Shown: positions 1 to 6,922 of the stretch, in pieces
Layout of the letters: the number at the start of each line of letters is the position of its first letter
Position numbering within the stretch: the first letter of the stretch is position 1
NCBI RefSeq assembly: GCF_001418655.1
Contig: NZ_LIQZ01000176.1
Span: 1-32,492 of the forward strand
Source of the DNA: Streptomyces phaeochromogenes
Lineage (GTDB): Bacteria > Actinomycetota > Actinomycetes > Streptomycetales > Streptomycetaceae
Length of the DNA stretch: 32,492 nucleotides
Direction of reading: 5' to 3'
The notes under the pieces: generated by a model
The model's database searches: none
What the model saw: only the letters and a program-made list of their open reading frames with translations
Told to the model about the DNA's origin: nothing
Program-made: the position numbers and the translations under genes

Positions 1-546
1 CCCCTCCACCCCGGTCACCCCGAGCAGCGGCGCAGCCGCCCCGCTGGCGCCCGCCTCCAGCTCCCCGTGAGTGAGGGTGTACCCCGGCTCCTCCGCGGAG
101 GCGGCCCGCGCGGCGAGGATCGCCTTGCCGGCGGCCCCCCGGTCGAGCGGGTGCCGGAACCCGGCGCGATAGGCCACGTGGTAGTCGGTCCACGTCGGCT
201 CGACCACGGCGACGGCGAGCGCCTCCGCCCCGTCGACCAGCGTGAGATGGGCGGTCGCCCCTATGTCCTCGGCCAGCGAGCGCAACGCGGGCAGCGCGGC
301 CTCGCGGACCAGCGGATGCACCTGCCGCCCGAGCCGCAGCACGCCGAGCCCGACACGGGCACGGCCGCCCAGGTCACGGCGTACGAGGGCGTGCTGTTCC
401 AGCGTGGCGAGCAAGCGGTACACAACGGTCCGGTTGACTCCGAGTTTGTTGGACAGCTCGGTGACGGTCAGACCGTGGTCGGTGTCGGCGAGCAGTTTGA
501 GGACACGCAGTCCCCGGTCGAGCGTCTGGGAGGTTTCCGCGGTCAC
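1..546 (-). CDS. IclR-family transcriptional regulator, C-terminus cut by window edge
   Basis: The reading frame stays open from a GTG at 546 to the window edge, giving 182 residues of a family that is usually about 250. An AAGGAG site (555-560) lies 8 bases before the GTG. Residues about 8-65 form the IclR winged helix, with the recognition stretch TELSNKLGVNRTVVYRLLAT. After it comes the start of the IclR effector domain, including HPLDRGAAGKAILAAR, typical of the effector fold. IclR proteins usually act as dimers that repress or activate a neighbouring catabolic operon and bind a small acid or aromatic ligand. The target is probably outside the window to the left. Family is secure; ligand and target unknown. 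Confidence 0.9.
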   Translation of the reverse strand, partial: MTAETSQTLDRGLRVLKLLADTDHGLTVTELSNKLGVNRTVVYRLLATLEQHALVRRDLGGRARVGLGVLRLGRQVHPLVREAALPALRSLAEDIGATAHLTLVDGAEALAVAVVEPTWTDYHVAYRAGFRHPLDRGAAGKAILAARAASAEEPGYTLTHGELEAGASGAAAPLLGVTGVEG

Positions 547-783
547 GACGCCCACTCCTTAGTGGTGAGAGTCGACGGCCCCCTACGCGGCGGATGCGTC
601 ACCGGTCCCATCGGCGACGCGCGTCAGAGGCCGCCGGTTCGGCAACGTCCCGGGCTCTCCCGGGCGGGCACCGGCTGCGCTCCGCGGCGGCGCTGCCACG
701 GGGCGTGTGCGTAGCGGGACAGTAGCGAGCTGGTTCGCTCAGCGGAAGTCTCCGTCCAGAATCCGGGCGTTCGCAGGTACGGA

Positions 784-801
784 CCGGGTTCGGTTACCCG
801 G
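784..801. promoter_or_regulatory. Inverted repeat, possible operator upstream of IclR gene
   Basis: CCGGGT and ACCCGG arms (6 bp each) flank a 6-base spacer, next to the A/T-rich patch upstream of the IclR gene. IclR proteins often autoregulate through such sites, but the distance (about 240 bases) is long and the arms are short. This is inference only. Confidence 0.25.
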
Positions 802-882
802 AGTTAGATTCACTTTCGCCCTGAAATATCCGGCGCACACCACGGGGCGTGCACGAGCCCTGCACAGAGCGCGCACACGCAT

Positions 883-914
883 GAGCGCCGGTGTCATGAG
901 AGACACCGGCGCTC
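883..914 (-). terminator. Hairpin terminator of the helicase gene
   Basis: A perfect 13-bp stem (883-895 with 902-914, arm GAGCGCCGGTGTC) closes a 6-base loop. It lies about 80 bases past the helicase stop codon. There is no T-run, which is usual in Streptomyces. Confidence 0.75.
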
Positions 915-994
915 GCGTGGACGTACTTCAGACAGCCACGAACCTTCAGGCAGCCGCGAACGAGGTGGCCGTACCTCAGGCGGACGCCCAGAGC

Positions 995-2794
995 TCATCG
1001 CATCCGGGTGGCCCACTCCTGCACCTTGGCGATCCGCTGACGCAGCTGCCCGGCCGTGGCCTCCGCGCTGGGCGGCCCACCGCACACCCGGCGCAGCTCG
1101 GTGTGGATCACGCCGTGCGGCTTGCCGCTCTGGTGGACGTACGCGCCGACCATCGTGTTGAGCTGCTTCCTGAGCTCCAGCATCTCCTTGTGGGAGACCA
1201 CGGGCCGTCGCTCGGCGGGCAGTTCGAGAAGGTCGGCCTCGTCGTCCGGCTTCTTGCGGCTGTGCGCGATCTGCCGGGCCTGCCGCTTCTGGAGCAGGAG
1301 CTGGACCTGGTCGGGTTCGAGGAGCCCCGGAATACCGAGGTAGTCCTGCTCCTCCGCACTCCCCGGGTGGGCCTGCATACCGAACTCGGCGCCGTCGTAG
1401 AGCACCCGGTCGAAGGTGGCCTCGGACTCCAGGGCCTCGAAGGAGAACTGCTCCTGCTCCCCGGTGTCCTCGTCCTGCTCCTTGTTCGCCTCCTCCATCT
1501 CCTTCTCGGATTCGGCGTACGGGTCCTCCTCGCCCTCCTTCTTGGGCTTGTCGAGGGCGTGGTCGCGCTCGACCTCCATCTCGTTGGCGAAGGTGAGGAG
1601 GTCGGGGACCGTCGGCAGGAAGACGGAGGCGGTCTCGCCGCGCCGCCTGGACCGTACGAATCGGCCGACGGCCTGGGCGAAGAAGAGCGGCGTGGAGATG
1701 GTGGTCGCGTACACGCCCACCGCCAGCCGGGGCACGTCGACGCCTTCGGACACCATGCGGACGGCGACCATCCAGCGGTCGTCGCTGTGGCTGAACTCGT
1801 CGATGCGGTTGGACGCGCCCGTGTCGTCGGAGAGGACGAGGGTGGCCTTGCTGCCGGTGATGTCACGGATGAGCTTGGCGTAGGCGCGGGCGGATTCCTG
1901 GTCGGAGGCGATGACGAGGGCGCCGGCGTCCGGGATGCCCTTCCTGACCTCGGTGAGCCGCTGATCGGCGGCGCGCAGCACGCTGGGCATCCACTCGCCG
2001 CGCGGGTCGAGGGCGGTGCGCCAGGCCTGCGAGATCGCGTCCTTGGTCATCGGCTCGCCGAGCCGGGCGGCGATCTCGTCCCCCGCCTTCGTACGCCACC
2101 GCATGTTGCCGCTGTAGGAGAGGAAGATGACGGGCCGCACGACGTGGTCGGCGAGCGCATTCCCGTACCCGTACGTGTAGTCGGCGGCGGACCGCCGGAT
2201 CCCGTCGCGCCCCTCCTCGTACGTGACGAAGGGGATGGGGTTGGTGTCGGACCGGAAGGGCGTACCGGTGAGCGCTAGCCGACGGGTGGCGGGCTCGAAG
2301 GCTTCGAGGCAGGCCTCGCCCCAGGACTTGCTGTCACCGGCGTGGTGGATCTCGTCGAGGATCACCAGGGTCTTGCGCTGCTCGACGCGGTTGCGGTGCA
2401 GCATGTGCCGCACGCCGACACCGGCGTACGTGACCGCGACGCCCTGGTACTCCTTGCTGAGCGGCCCCGCGCTGTACTCGGGATCCAGCTTGATCCCTAT
2501 CCGTGCTGCCGCCTCCGCCCACTGCTTCTTCAGATGCTCGGTCGGCGCGACCACGGTCACCTGCTGCACGACATGGTGGTGCAACAGCCAGGAGGCGAGC
2601 GTCAGCGCGAAGGTCGTCTTGCCGGCCCCGGGCGTGGCGACGGCGAGAAAGTCACGCGGCTGCTCCTGGATGTACTTCTCCATCGCACCTTGCTGCCAGG
2701 CACGCAGCTTGCTGGCGGTGCCCCAAGGGGCCCGCCCGGGAAACGCGGGCGACAGGTGGTGCGAGGAGGTGGCACTGGCGGCGGTGGTAGTCAC
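995..2794 (-). CDS. DEAD/DEAH-box (SF2) helicase
   Basis: A 599-residue superfamily 2 helicase. Domain 1 holds Walker A TPGAGKTT (about residues 54-61), Walker B DEIHH (about 147-151) and motif III-like TGTPFRSD (about 176-183). Domain 2 holds VSEGVDVPRL and the arginine-finger motif QAVGRFVRSRRRG. A very acidic, low-complexity stretch rich in EEDPYAESEKEMEE follows domain 2, then a basic C-terminal region. The layout resembles XPB/type I restriction-like translocases, and the gene seems to be a common single-copy Streptomyces gene, but no partner nuclease or methylase lies nearby. The GTG start at 2794 has a GGAG only a few bases upstream. Substrate (DNA or RNA) and pathway cannot be read from the sequence. 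Confidence 0.9.
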   Translation of the reverse strand: MTTTAASATSSHHLSPAFPGRAPWGTASKLRAWQQGAMEKYIQEQPRDFLAVATPGAGKTTFALTLASWLLHHHVVQQVTVVAPTEHLKKQWAEAAARIGIKLDPEYSAGPLSKEYQGVAVTYAGVGVRHMLHRNRVEQRKTLVILDEIHHAGDSKSWGEACLEAFEPATRRLALTGTPFRSDTNPIPFVTYEEGRDGIRRSAADYTYGYGNALADHVVRPVIFLSYSGNMRWRTKAGDEIAARLGEPMTKDAISQAWRTALDPRGEWMPSVLRAADQRLTEVRKGIPDAGALVIASDQESARAYAKLIRDITGSKATLVLSDDTGASNRIDEFSHSDDRWMVAVRMVSEGVDVPRLAVGVYATTISTPLFFAQAVGRFVRSRRRGETASVFLPTVPDLLTFANEMEVERDHALDKPKKEGEEDPYAESEKEMEEANKEQDEDTGEQEQFSFEALESEATFDRVLYDGAEFGMQAHPGSAEEQDYLGIPGLLEPDQVQLLLQKRQARQIAHSRKKPDDEADLLELPAERRPVVSHKEMLELRKQLNTMVGAYVHQSGKPHGVIHTELRRVCGGPPSAEATAGQLRQRIAKVQEWATRMR

Positions 2795-2835
2795 GGTCTC
2801 CGTGGGGGTGGTTGAGCGGCTCGGCTACGTATGAC

Positions 2836-2868
2836 ATCTGCTGCATCTGCTGCTGACTTCTGCTGCGT
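2836..2868. repeat. Short CTGCTG-rich repeat in the helicase leader
   Basis: Four copies of CTGCTG-like units (ATCTGCTGC, ATCTGCTGCTG, TTCTGCTGC) occur in 33 bases just upstream of the helicase start. The flanks also repeat CGTATGACA. This could vary in copy number between strains; no function is evident. Confidence 0.4.
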
Positions 2869-2985
2869 ATGACAACCGGGCCACCCTACCGGCGCCCCCA
2901 CCGCGTCAACGCGCGGACGACGCGGGGTCACCCTTGGATGGGACTCAGGTCACAAACGGCGCCTCGGATCAGCGGGTGCCGCGGG

Positions 2986-3354
2986 TCAGCGCGCGAAGCG
3001 CGGCAGCCGGGCGGCGATTTTCGGCACGTCCAAGGCGCCCTGGCAAACGTCGAGGACGAATGTCTCGGCCTCGTCCACGTCGAACTCCGCGTCCAACGGG
3101 TGGCCGTTCATGTGCAGAAAGACCCAGGTCGCGTACCAGGCGATGCGCTTGTTCCCGTCGACGAGGGCGTGGTTGCGGGCGAGCGACTCCATCAACGCCG
3201 CTGCCTTCTCCCAGACGTCCGGATACGCGTCCTGTCCGAAAACACTTGACTGCGGCCGGGCCAGCGCAGAGTCCAGCAGCCCGTAGTCACGCACCTCGTC
3301 CGCACCGAGCCGCTTCGCGAGGTTCAGCTGCTCGGGCAACGTGAGGTAGTGCAT
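2986..3354 (-). CDS. doc: Doc-type toxin (Fic/DOC fold) of a toxin-antitoxin pair
   Basis: 122 residues, a normal length for Doc. The signature reads NHALVDGNKRIAW: His62, Asp66, Asn68, Lys69 and Arg70 correspond to the Doc HxFxDxNKR motif, with Leu in place of Phe at the third position. The Lys in place of the Fic Gly is the hallmark of Doc. Doc toxins phosphorylate EF-Tu and stop translation, whereas Fic enzymes AMPylate. The ATG at 3354 overlaps the antitoxin stop by one base (TGATG), so the pair is translationally coupled, antitoxin first. The toxin looks intact. The 190 bases downstream hold no gene. Confidence 0.9.
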   Translation of the reverse strand: MHYLTLPEQLNLAKRLGADEVRDYGLLDSALARPQSSVFGQDAYPDVWEKAAALMESLARNHALVDGNKRIAWYATWVFLHMNGHPLDAEFDVDEAETFVLDVCQGALDVPKIAARLPRFAR

Positions 3355-3551
3355 CAGGCGAGCCTTCGGTTCAGCTCGGCGCTCGCCTTCAGCACGTGCT
3401 CGGCCGCTTCGTCGAACAGCCTCGAGTGCTCGTTGACGGCGGAGATCACCGCATCGTGGGCGAAGGCCTGCATGCTGCGCCCTTCCGCTGCCGCGCGCTC
3501 GCGCAGGGCGTCGAGCTCTTCGTCCGTGAACCGCAGATTCAGTCCAGCCAT
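3354..3551 (-). CDS. Ribbon-helix-helix antitoxin paired with Doc
   Basis: 65 residues from the ATG at 3551. Residues about 4-45 (LNLRFTDEELDALRERAAAE...) look like an RHH/CopG-type DNA-binding fold: a short beta strand, then two helices. The C-terminal helix (FDEAAEHVLKASAELNRRLA) is amphipathic and is the likely toxin-neutralising part. Partnering Doc with an RHH protein instead of Phd is a known arrangement in Actinobacteria. A longer start 9 codons upstream would run across the inverted repeat at 3561-3576, so the shorter start is preferred. Expected to autoregulate with Doc by conditional cooperativity, by analogy with Phd/Doc. Confidence 0.82.
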   Translation of the reverse strand: MAGLNLRFTDEELDALRERAAAEGRSMQAFAHDAVISAVNEHSRLFDEAAEHVLKASAELNRRLA

Positions 3552-3560
3552 GTTTTCGAC

Positions 3561-3576
3561 GGTACTACGCGGTACC
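3561..3576. promoter_or_regulatory. Candidate operator of the toxin-antitoxin pair
   Basis: GGTAC-TACGCG-GTACC is an inverted repeat 10 bases upstream of the antitoxin ATG, and GGTAC also occurs there as a direct repeat. It covers the stop codon of the exporter gene upstream. RHH antitoxins bind short paired repeats like this. The position suits autorepression, but no binding is shown by sequence alone. Confidence 0.4.
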
Positions 3577-5124
3577 ACTCGGCGTCACAGGGGAATCGAC
3601 CCGCAGCCGTGTGGTCACCCAGGCCCCCACCAGCGCCACCCCGGCCATGGGCAGGAACACCGCGGCGAAGGCGGCCGGATGGCCGCCGGAGGCGTTCGTG
3701 GCGGCGTGGGTGACCGTGCCGCCGCCCAGGGCCGCGAAGGCCGCGCCGCCCGCGGCGAGGAGGAGGACGTTCGAGAGGCCGTCGGATATCTGGAGGGCGG
3801 CGGAGTTGGTGCCGGCCTCCTCGGGGGCGGAGAGGTGGAGCAGGAGGACGCTGGTGGAGGAGATCACCAGGCCCATGCCGAAGCAGCCGAAGGCCCAGGC
3901 CACCGCGAGCGTCCACACCGGCACCCCGTCGATCAGCACGCTCGGCGCGGCGGCGATGGAGGCCGCGGTCAGGACCATGCCCAGCAGCATCAGCCGGTCC
4001 CGGTACGGTTCCACGCGCGCCCTGGACTGCACGAAGGAACCCAGCGCCCAGGTGCCCCCGCCCGCCGCCAGTGAGAATCCGGCCAGCGTCGGCGACAGCC
4101 CGCGCTCGGTGACCAGCATCAGCGGCACGAAGGACTCGGCCGCGATGAAGGACCCGGCGGCGATCCCGCGCAGCAGCACGACGGACGGCAGCCCGCGCGC
4201 CGCCAGGTAGGTCCCCCTGGGCAGCAGCCCGAGCACCGCCGGGATCAGCAGGGCGACCCCCACCACGGCCGGGACCACCGAGAGCCACCTCAGGTCCTGC
4301 GCCCCGTACTGCAACAGCCCGGCGCCCAGCGAGATGCCCAGCGCCAGCCGGATGCGCCGCCGGTCGAAGGGCGCGGCCACGGCTCCCCCGGCCGGGCCGG
4401 ACGCCCGCCGCCGTATCTGCGGCAGCGCGAACGCCAGCGGCAGGAGGACGAGGACCGGTATCCCGACGAACACCCAGCGCCAGCCGAGGTGTTCGGTCAC
4501 CGCGCCGGAGGCGAGCGGCCCGACCACGGACGGGATCACCCAGCTCGCCGCGAACGCCGCCATGATCGACGGCCGCAACCGCTCCGGATAGGCCCGCCCC
4601 ACGACCACGTACAACGCGACGATCACCAGCCCGCCGCCGAGCCCCTGCACTGCCCGCCCGAGGATGAACAGCCACATCACCCCGGCCGTCCCCGACAGCA
4701 GCAGCCCCGCCGCGAACGCCCCGATCCCCGCCGTCAGCGACCCCAGCGGGCCCGCGCGGTCCGACCACTGCCCGGCCAGCACCATCCCGAACAGACTCGT
4801 CGTGAAGTACCCGGAGAACGCGAACGCGTACAACGAGACCCCGCCCAGCTCCCGCGCCGCCACCGGCATCGCCGTCCCAACGGCAGTCGCCTCGAAGGCG
4901 ATGAGCAGCACGACCGACACGATCCCGATACTGAGCGCCCGATGATCACGCCCGAGAACACCTTCGTGGGCGCGGGCCCCGGCCTCGGCCTCGGCCGATG
5001 CGATCTGTTTGTTCGGGGCTGCCGGGTTGGCAGGGTCGGCCAGGTCGGCCGGGGTCTCAGCGACGCCGGTGTCGCTCGGTTCCAGGGTGGTCATGCCCGC
5101 CAGCGTAAGGGGCACGACTGACAT
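3565..5124 (-). CDS. MFS transporter, DHA2-like drug exporter
   Basis: About 519 residues with many hydrophobic spans. The N-terminus (about 70 residues) is cytoplasmic and Ala/Glu-rich. Motif A appears as GQWSDRAGPLG after TM2, and an antiporter motif C-like segment appears in VIPSVVGPLASGAVTEHLGW. These fit drug:proton antiporters. The substrate is unknown. The frame is open further upstream through the tRNA gene, so an internal start must be used: ATG 5124 has AGGGG just upstream, and ATG 5094 (MTTLEPSD) is the alternative. Only 13 bases separate its stop from the antitoxin start. A 14-bp palindrome (5162-5175) upstream may be its operator. Confidence 0.88.
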   Translation of the reverse strand: MSVVPLTLAGMTTLEPSDTGVAETPADLADPANPAAPNKQIASAEAEAGARAHEGVLGRDHRALSIGIVSVVLLIAFEATAVGTAMPVAARELGGVSLYAFAFSGYFTTSLFGMVLAGQWSDRAGPLGSLTAGIGAFAAGLLLSGTAGVMWLFILGRAVQGLGGGLVIVALYVVVGRAYPERLRPSIMAAFAASWVIPSVVGPLASGAVTEHLGWRWVFVGIPVLVLLPLAFALPQIRRRASGPAGGAVAAPFDRRRIRLALGISLGAGLLQYGAQDLRWLSVVPAVVGVALLIPAVLGLLPRGTYLAARGLPSVVLLRGIAAGSFIAAESFVPLMLVTERGLSPTLAGFSLAAGGGTWALGSFVQSRARVEPYRDRLMLLGMVLTAASIAAAPSVLIDGVPVWTLAVAWAFGCFGMGLVISSTSVLLLHLSAPEEAGTNSAALQISDGLSNVLLLAAGGAAFAALGGGTVTHAATNASGGHPAAFAAVFLPMAGVALVGAWVTTRLRVDSPVTPSGTA

Positions 5125-5161
5125 TGACCCCTGTCGGAAGACCGGTCCCACCCCGAGACCT

Positions 5162-5175
5162 TGGTCGTACGACCA
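5162..5175. promoter_or_regulatory. Perfect 14-bp palindrome upstream of the exporter gene
   Basis: TGGTCGTACGACCA reads the same on both strands and lies 38 bases upstream of the exporter's ATG at 5124. TetR- and MarR-type repressors of MFS exporters use palindromes of this kind, though no such regulator gene is adjacent. Inference from position and symmetry. Confidence 0.4.
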
Positions 5176-5248
5176 CCCCCTCCTCAGCCCCTCCCACCTC
5201 CTTTCATGAACGCCGTGTGGCAGTCCCATTGCAGCCCCGCCCGGTCCC

Positions 5249-5277
5249 TTGAGCCCCTGCCGACAGCGCCGTACGTT
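5249..5277 (+). promoter_or_regulatory. Possible sigma-70-type promoter of tRNA-Cys
   Basis: TTGAGC and TACGTT are 17 bases apart, about 60 bases before the mature tRNA end. The leader between them and the tRNA can fold (GAGTCCGG 5287-5294 with CCGGACTC 5324-5331; CCGGGG 5308-5313 with CCCCGG 5322-5327). The -10 match is moderate. Confidence 0.3.
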
Positions 5278-5337
5278 CGACACAACGAGTCCGGACCACC
5301 GGGAACACCGGGGCACCGCAACCCCGGACTCAAGCTT

Positions 5338-5409
5338 GGCCGTGTGCCCGAGTGGCTTAGGGACTCGCCTGCAAAGCGAGGCACGTGGGTTCAATTCCCG
5401 CCACGGCCT
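5338..5409 (+). tRNA. tRNA-Cys (GCA anticodon)
   Basis: A complete 72-base cloverleaf. The acceptor stem GGCCGTG (5338-5344) pairs with CACGGCC (5402-5408). The anticodon stem CTCGC/GCGAG encloses the loop CTGCAAA, giving anticodon GCA. The T arm is GTGGG-TTCAATT-CCCGC. The discriminator base is T, the main identity element of tRNA-Cys. CCA is not encoded. A strong terminator hairpin follows at 5433-5468. Confidence 0.97.
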
Positions 5410-5432
5410 CTGGTTGCCCGACCAGTGGAAAC

Positions 5433-5468
5433 AGAAGGGCGGCACCCCTTGCGGGGTGCCGCCCTTCT
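5433..5468. terminator. Bidirectional terminator between tRNA-Cys and a convergent gene
   Basis: A perfect 16-bp stem (AGAAGGGCGGCACCCC with its complement) closes a TTGC tetraloop. It is 23 bases past the tRNA and 46 bases past the stop of the leftward gene at 5515, so it can end both transcripts. Confidence 0.92.
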
Positions 5469-5514
5469 GGCCGTCCGTCTCCGTTGCCGTCTCCATTGCC
5501 GTCTCCGCTGGCGC

Positions 5515-6003
5515 TCAGCCAACCTCCGGCAGCTCCTCTGGAGTGGCTTCCTCGTCCGCTTTCCGCCGCGCACTGCGCGCGTTTTCCTCACGCACGGCGT
5601 CCAGCCATCGCCACAGCCCGATCTCCTCCAGCTTCAGGCCCGGACAGGCGATCCGATGCGGTATCCGGCACACGGCGCCGGGCATCGGCTCGTCCTCGCG
5701 GCTGTTCCACGCCGTCCCGTTGGAGTCGATGCACCAGCGGTGCCAGGCGGGCACCATGTGCGCGGGCACGGGCATGCCCGGCTCAAGGAGCACATGTGTG
5801 CCGTAGTACGTGACATACCGATCGCCGACCAGCCCACAGTTGGGGCAGGTGGGGGCAGCCGGCGGCTCAGGCCCGGCGGCACCCTCCATCACGGCCTGGG
5901 CGCGGTCGGTGTTCTCCCACGCCCGCGGCGCATCCGGCGGCGGCTGCCGGTGTCCGTCGGGGCCGCAGATCGGGATGATGCTCGACTCGCCTGTATCCCC
6001 CAT
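5515..6003 (-). CDS. Cys-rich hypothetical protein, DUF6083-like
   Basis: 162 residues with no signal peptide or membrane span. The N-terminal 45 residues are Pro/Gly-rich and probably unfolded. A CPNCG pair (about residues 53-57) followed by DRYVTYYGTHVLLEPG, and later Cys residues in WHRWCID and AVCRIPHRIACPG, suggest a small zinc-ribbon-like fold. The C-terminus is charged and helical. The pattern recalls Streptomyces DUF6083 proteins, whose role is unknown to me; this assignment is by memory of the pattern only. The ATG at 6003 has only a weak AGG upstream. Its neighbours, a tRNA and a secreted protein, give no functional hint. Confidence 0.75.
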   Translation of the reverse strand: MGDTGESSIIPICGPDGHRQPPPDAPRAWENTDRAQAVMEGAAGPEPPAAPTCPNCGLVGDRYVTYYGTHVLLEPGMPVPAHMVPAWHRWCIDSNGTAWNSREDEPMPGAVCRIPHRIACPGLKLEEIGLWRWLDAVREENARSARRKADEEATPEELPEVG

Positions 6004-6095
6004 GAGTTCGAGCCTGCGGGTGATTTACGGAACCGGGGTAGGGCGCGAATGGGGCGCAACGGAAGCAAACGGGTGGCGGCCGATGCGGGCGCCGG

Positions 6096-6707
6096 TCAGG
6101 TCCGTGGTGGTGGGAGGAGGTTCTGGACCCGGGTGTTCTGGAAGGAGACGAGCTCCCAGCCTCGCTCCCGGTGGGCGGCCACGTAGGTTTGAACGGAGTG
6201 GCTGTCCGGACGGCATTCCGGCTCATCGGGGTTGGCGACACAGCCGTTGGTGATCATGACGGCGGTCGTGGGCGTCGGGTAGCGGAGCGTCACGGGCACC
6301 TTGGTGAAGACCAGGCGGGTCCCTTTCGTGTAGTTGTCGAAGTAGATCTGGAAGTTGCGGGCCATTTCCGGCCGGCCGCGCAGGTGCGTGCCGTCGAAAG
6401 TGATGAACTCGGCGTCCTCGGCGTAGGTGTTGGCGAAGGCCGTGCCGTCTCCTCGGTTCCACGCGTCGGCCTGCCGCTGGATGAGTCGCTTGAGCTGCGG
6501 AAGCGCGGATCCGGCTGATCCGGCTGATCCGGTGAGTTCACTCGTTGCCGTGAGGTGGCCGCCCGCCGGGTCCGGGGCCGGGGCGGTGGCCGCGTTCGCG
6601 CCCGGGGCGAGAGCGAACACCGCCGCGGTGGCCAGGGCGAGAGGCCGACGGAGACCCGTCCGCCGGGCAGTGTGCCGTTGATCTGACGCGGGCGAACGTA
6701 ACGTCAT
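6096..6707 (-). CDS. Secreted SgcJ/EcaC-type SnoaL-like protein
   Basis: 203 residues from the ATG at 6707, which has a strong GGAGG 7 bases upstream. The N-terminus is a signal peptide: RR-containing basic region, hydrophobic LALATAAVFALAPG, probable cut after ANA. The mature part is a cone-shaped NTF2/SnoaL fold: RQADAWNRGDGTAFANTYAE then DAEFITFDGTHLRGRPEMAR match the SgcJ/EcaC (DUF4440) pattern. It may bind or transform a small hydrophobic molecule outside the cell; no catalytic residues can be assigned. Two Cys in NGCVANPDEPEC may form a disulfide. The linker carries a small tandem repeat (GSAGSAGSA). It is divergent from the two-component system at 6923 and shares its 215-base promoter region, so co-regulation is likely. 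Confidence 0.85.
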   Translation of the reverse strand: MTLRSPASDQRHTARRTGLRRPLALATAAVFALAPGANAATAPAPDPAGGHLTATSELTGSAGSAGSALPQLKRLIQRQADAWNRGDGTAFANTYAEDAEFITFDGTHLRGRPEMARNFQIYFDNYTKGTRLVFTKVPVTLRYPTPTTAVMITNGCVANPDEPECRPDSHSVQTYVAAHRERGWELVSFQNTRVQNLLPPPRT

Positions 6708-6770
6708 GTCAGTCCTCCATCGGTGAGGTGTGGTTCCCGCCGACTCCACGCCGGTTCGGGTCTGGAGCTG

Positions 6771-6794
6771 GCTCTGCTCTGCTCTGCTCTGCTC
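6771..6794. repeat. Tandem GCTCT repeat (4.8 copies)
   Basis: The pentamer GCTCT is repeated without interruption over 24 bases in the promoter region between the secreted protein gene and the kinase gene. A pentamer run of this kind is prone to slippage and could alter promoter spacing. Confidence 0.7.
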
Positions 6795-6827
6795 ACCAGC
6801 CTCGTGCTGTGTCGGCCGGGACGCCCA

Positions 6828-6843
6828 TCTGCCGTACGGCGGA
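6828..6843. promoter_or_regulatory. Operator-like box 1 (TCTGCCGTACGGCGGA)
   Basis: A near-palindrome in the divergent promoter region. It matches box 2 (6870-6885) at 14 of 16 positions. It may be the binding site of the response regulator encoded downstream. Confidence 0.45.
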
Positions 6844-6869
6844 AACCGACCGTTGGCCATCGGACGTCC

Positions 6870-6885
6870 TCTGCCGTTCGGCAGA
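6870..6885. promoter_or_regulatory. Operator-like box 2 (TCTGCCGTTCGGCAGA)
   Basis: A perfect 16-bp palindrome 37 bases before the kinase ATG. It starts exactly 42 bp after box 1, about four helical turns, so two dimers would sit on the same DNA face. NarL/LuxR-type regulators often bind paired palindromes next to their own operon. Confidence 0.5.
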
Positions 6886-6922
6886 TCGCGGTGCGCGCGC
6901 CGCCGGAGGTACGTTGAGCGGC

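Larger units (their letters stand above)
547..994. other. Intergenic region between IclR gene and helicase gene
   Basis: This 448-base stretch has no convincing gene on either strand. It serves as the upstream region of the IclR gene and the downstream region of the helicase gene, both transcribed leftward. It holds a strong hairpin at 883-914 and an inverted repeat at 784-801. Bases about 790-840 are clearly more A/T-rich than the rest, as expected of a promoter. Confidence 0.6.

Noticed and set aside
707..2278. Long open frame on the plus strand opposite the helicase
   Set aside because: It is the antisense shadow of a strongly G/C-biased gene; its sequence is low-complexity with no known motif.
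5125..5496. N-terminal extension of the MFS exporter through the tRNA gene
   Set aside because: The frame is open but crosses a tRNA and its terminator; the transporter fold starts near 5094-5124.
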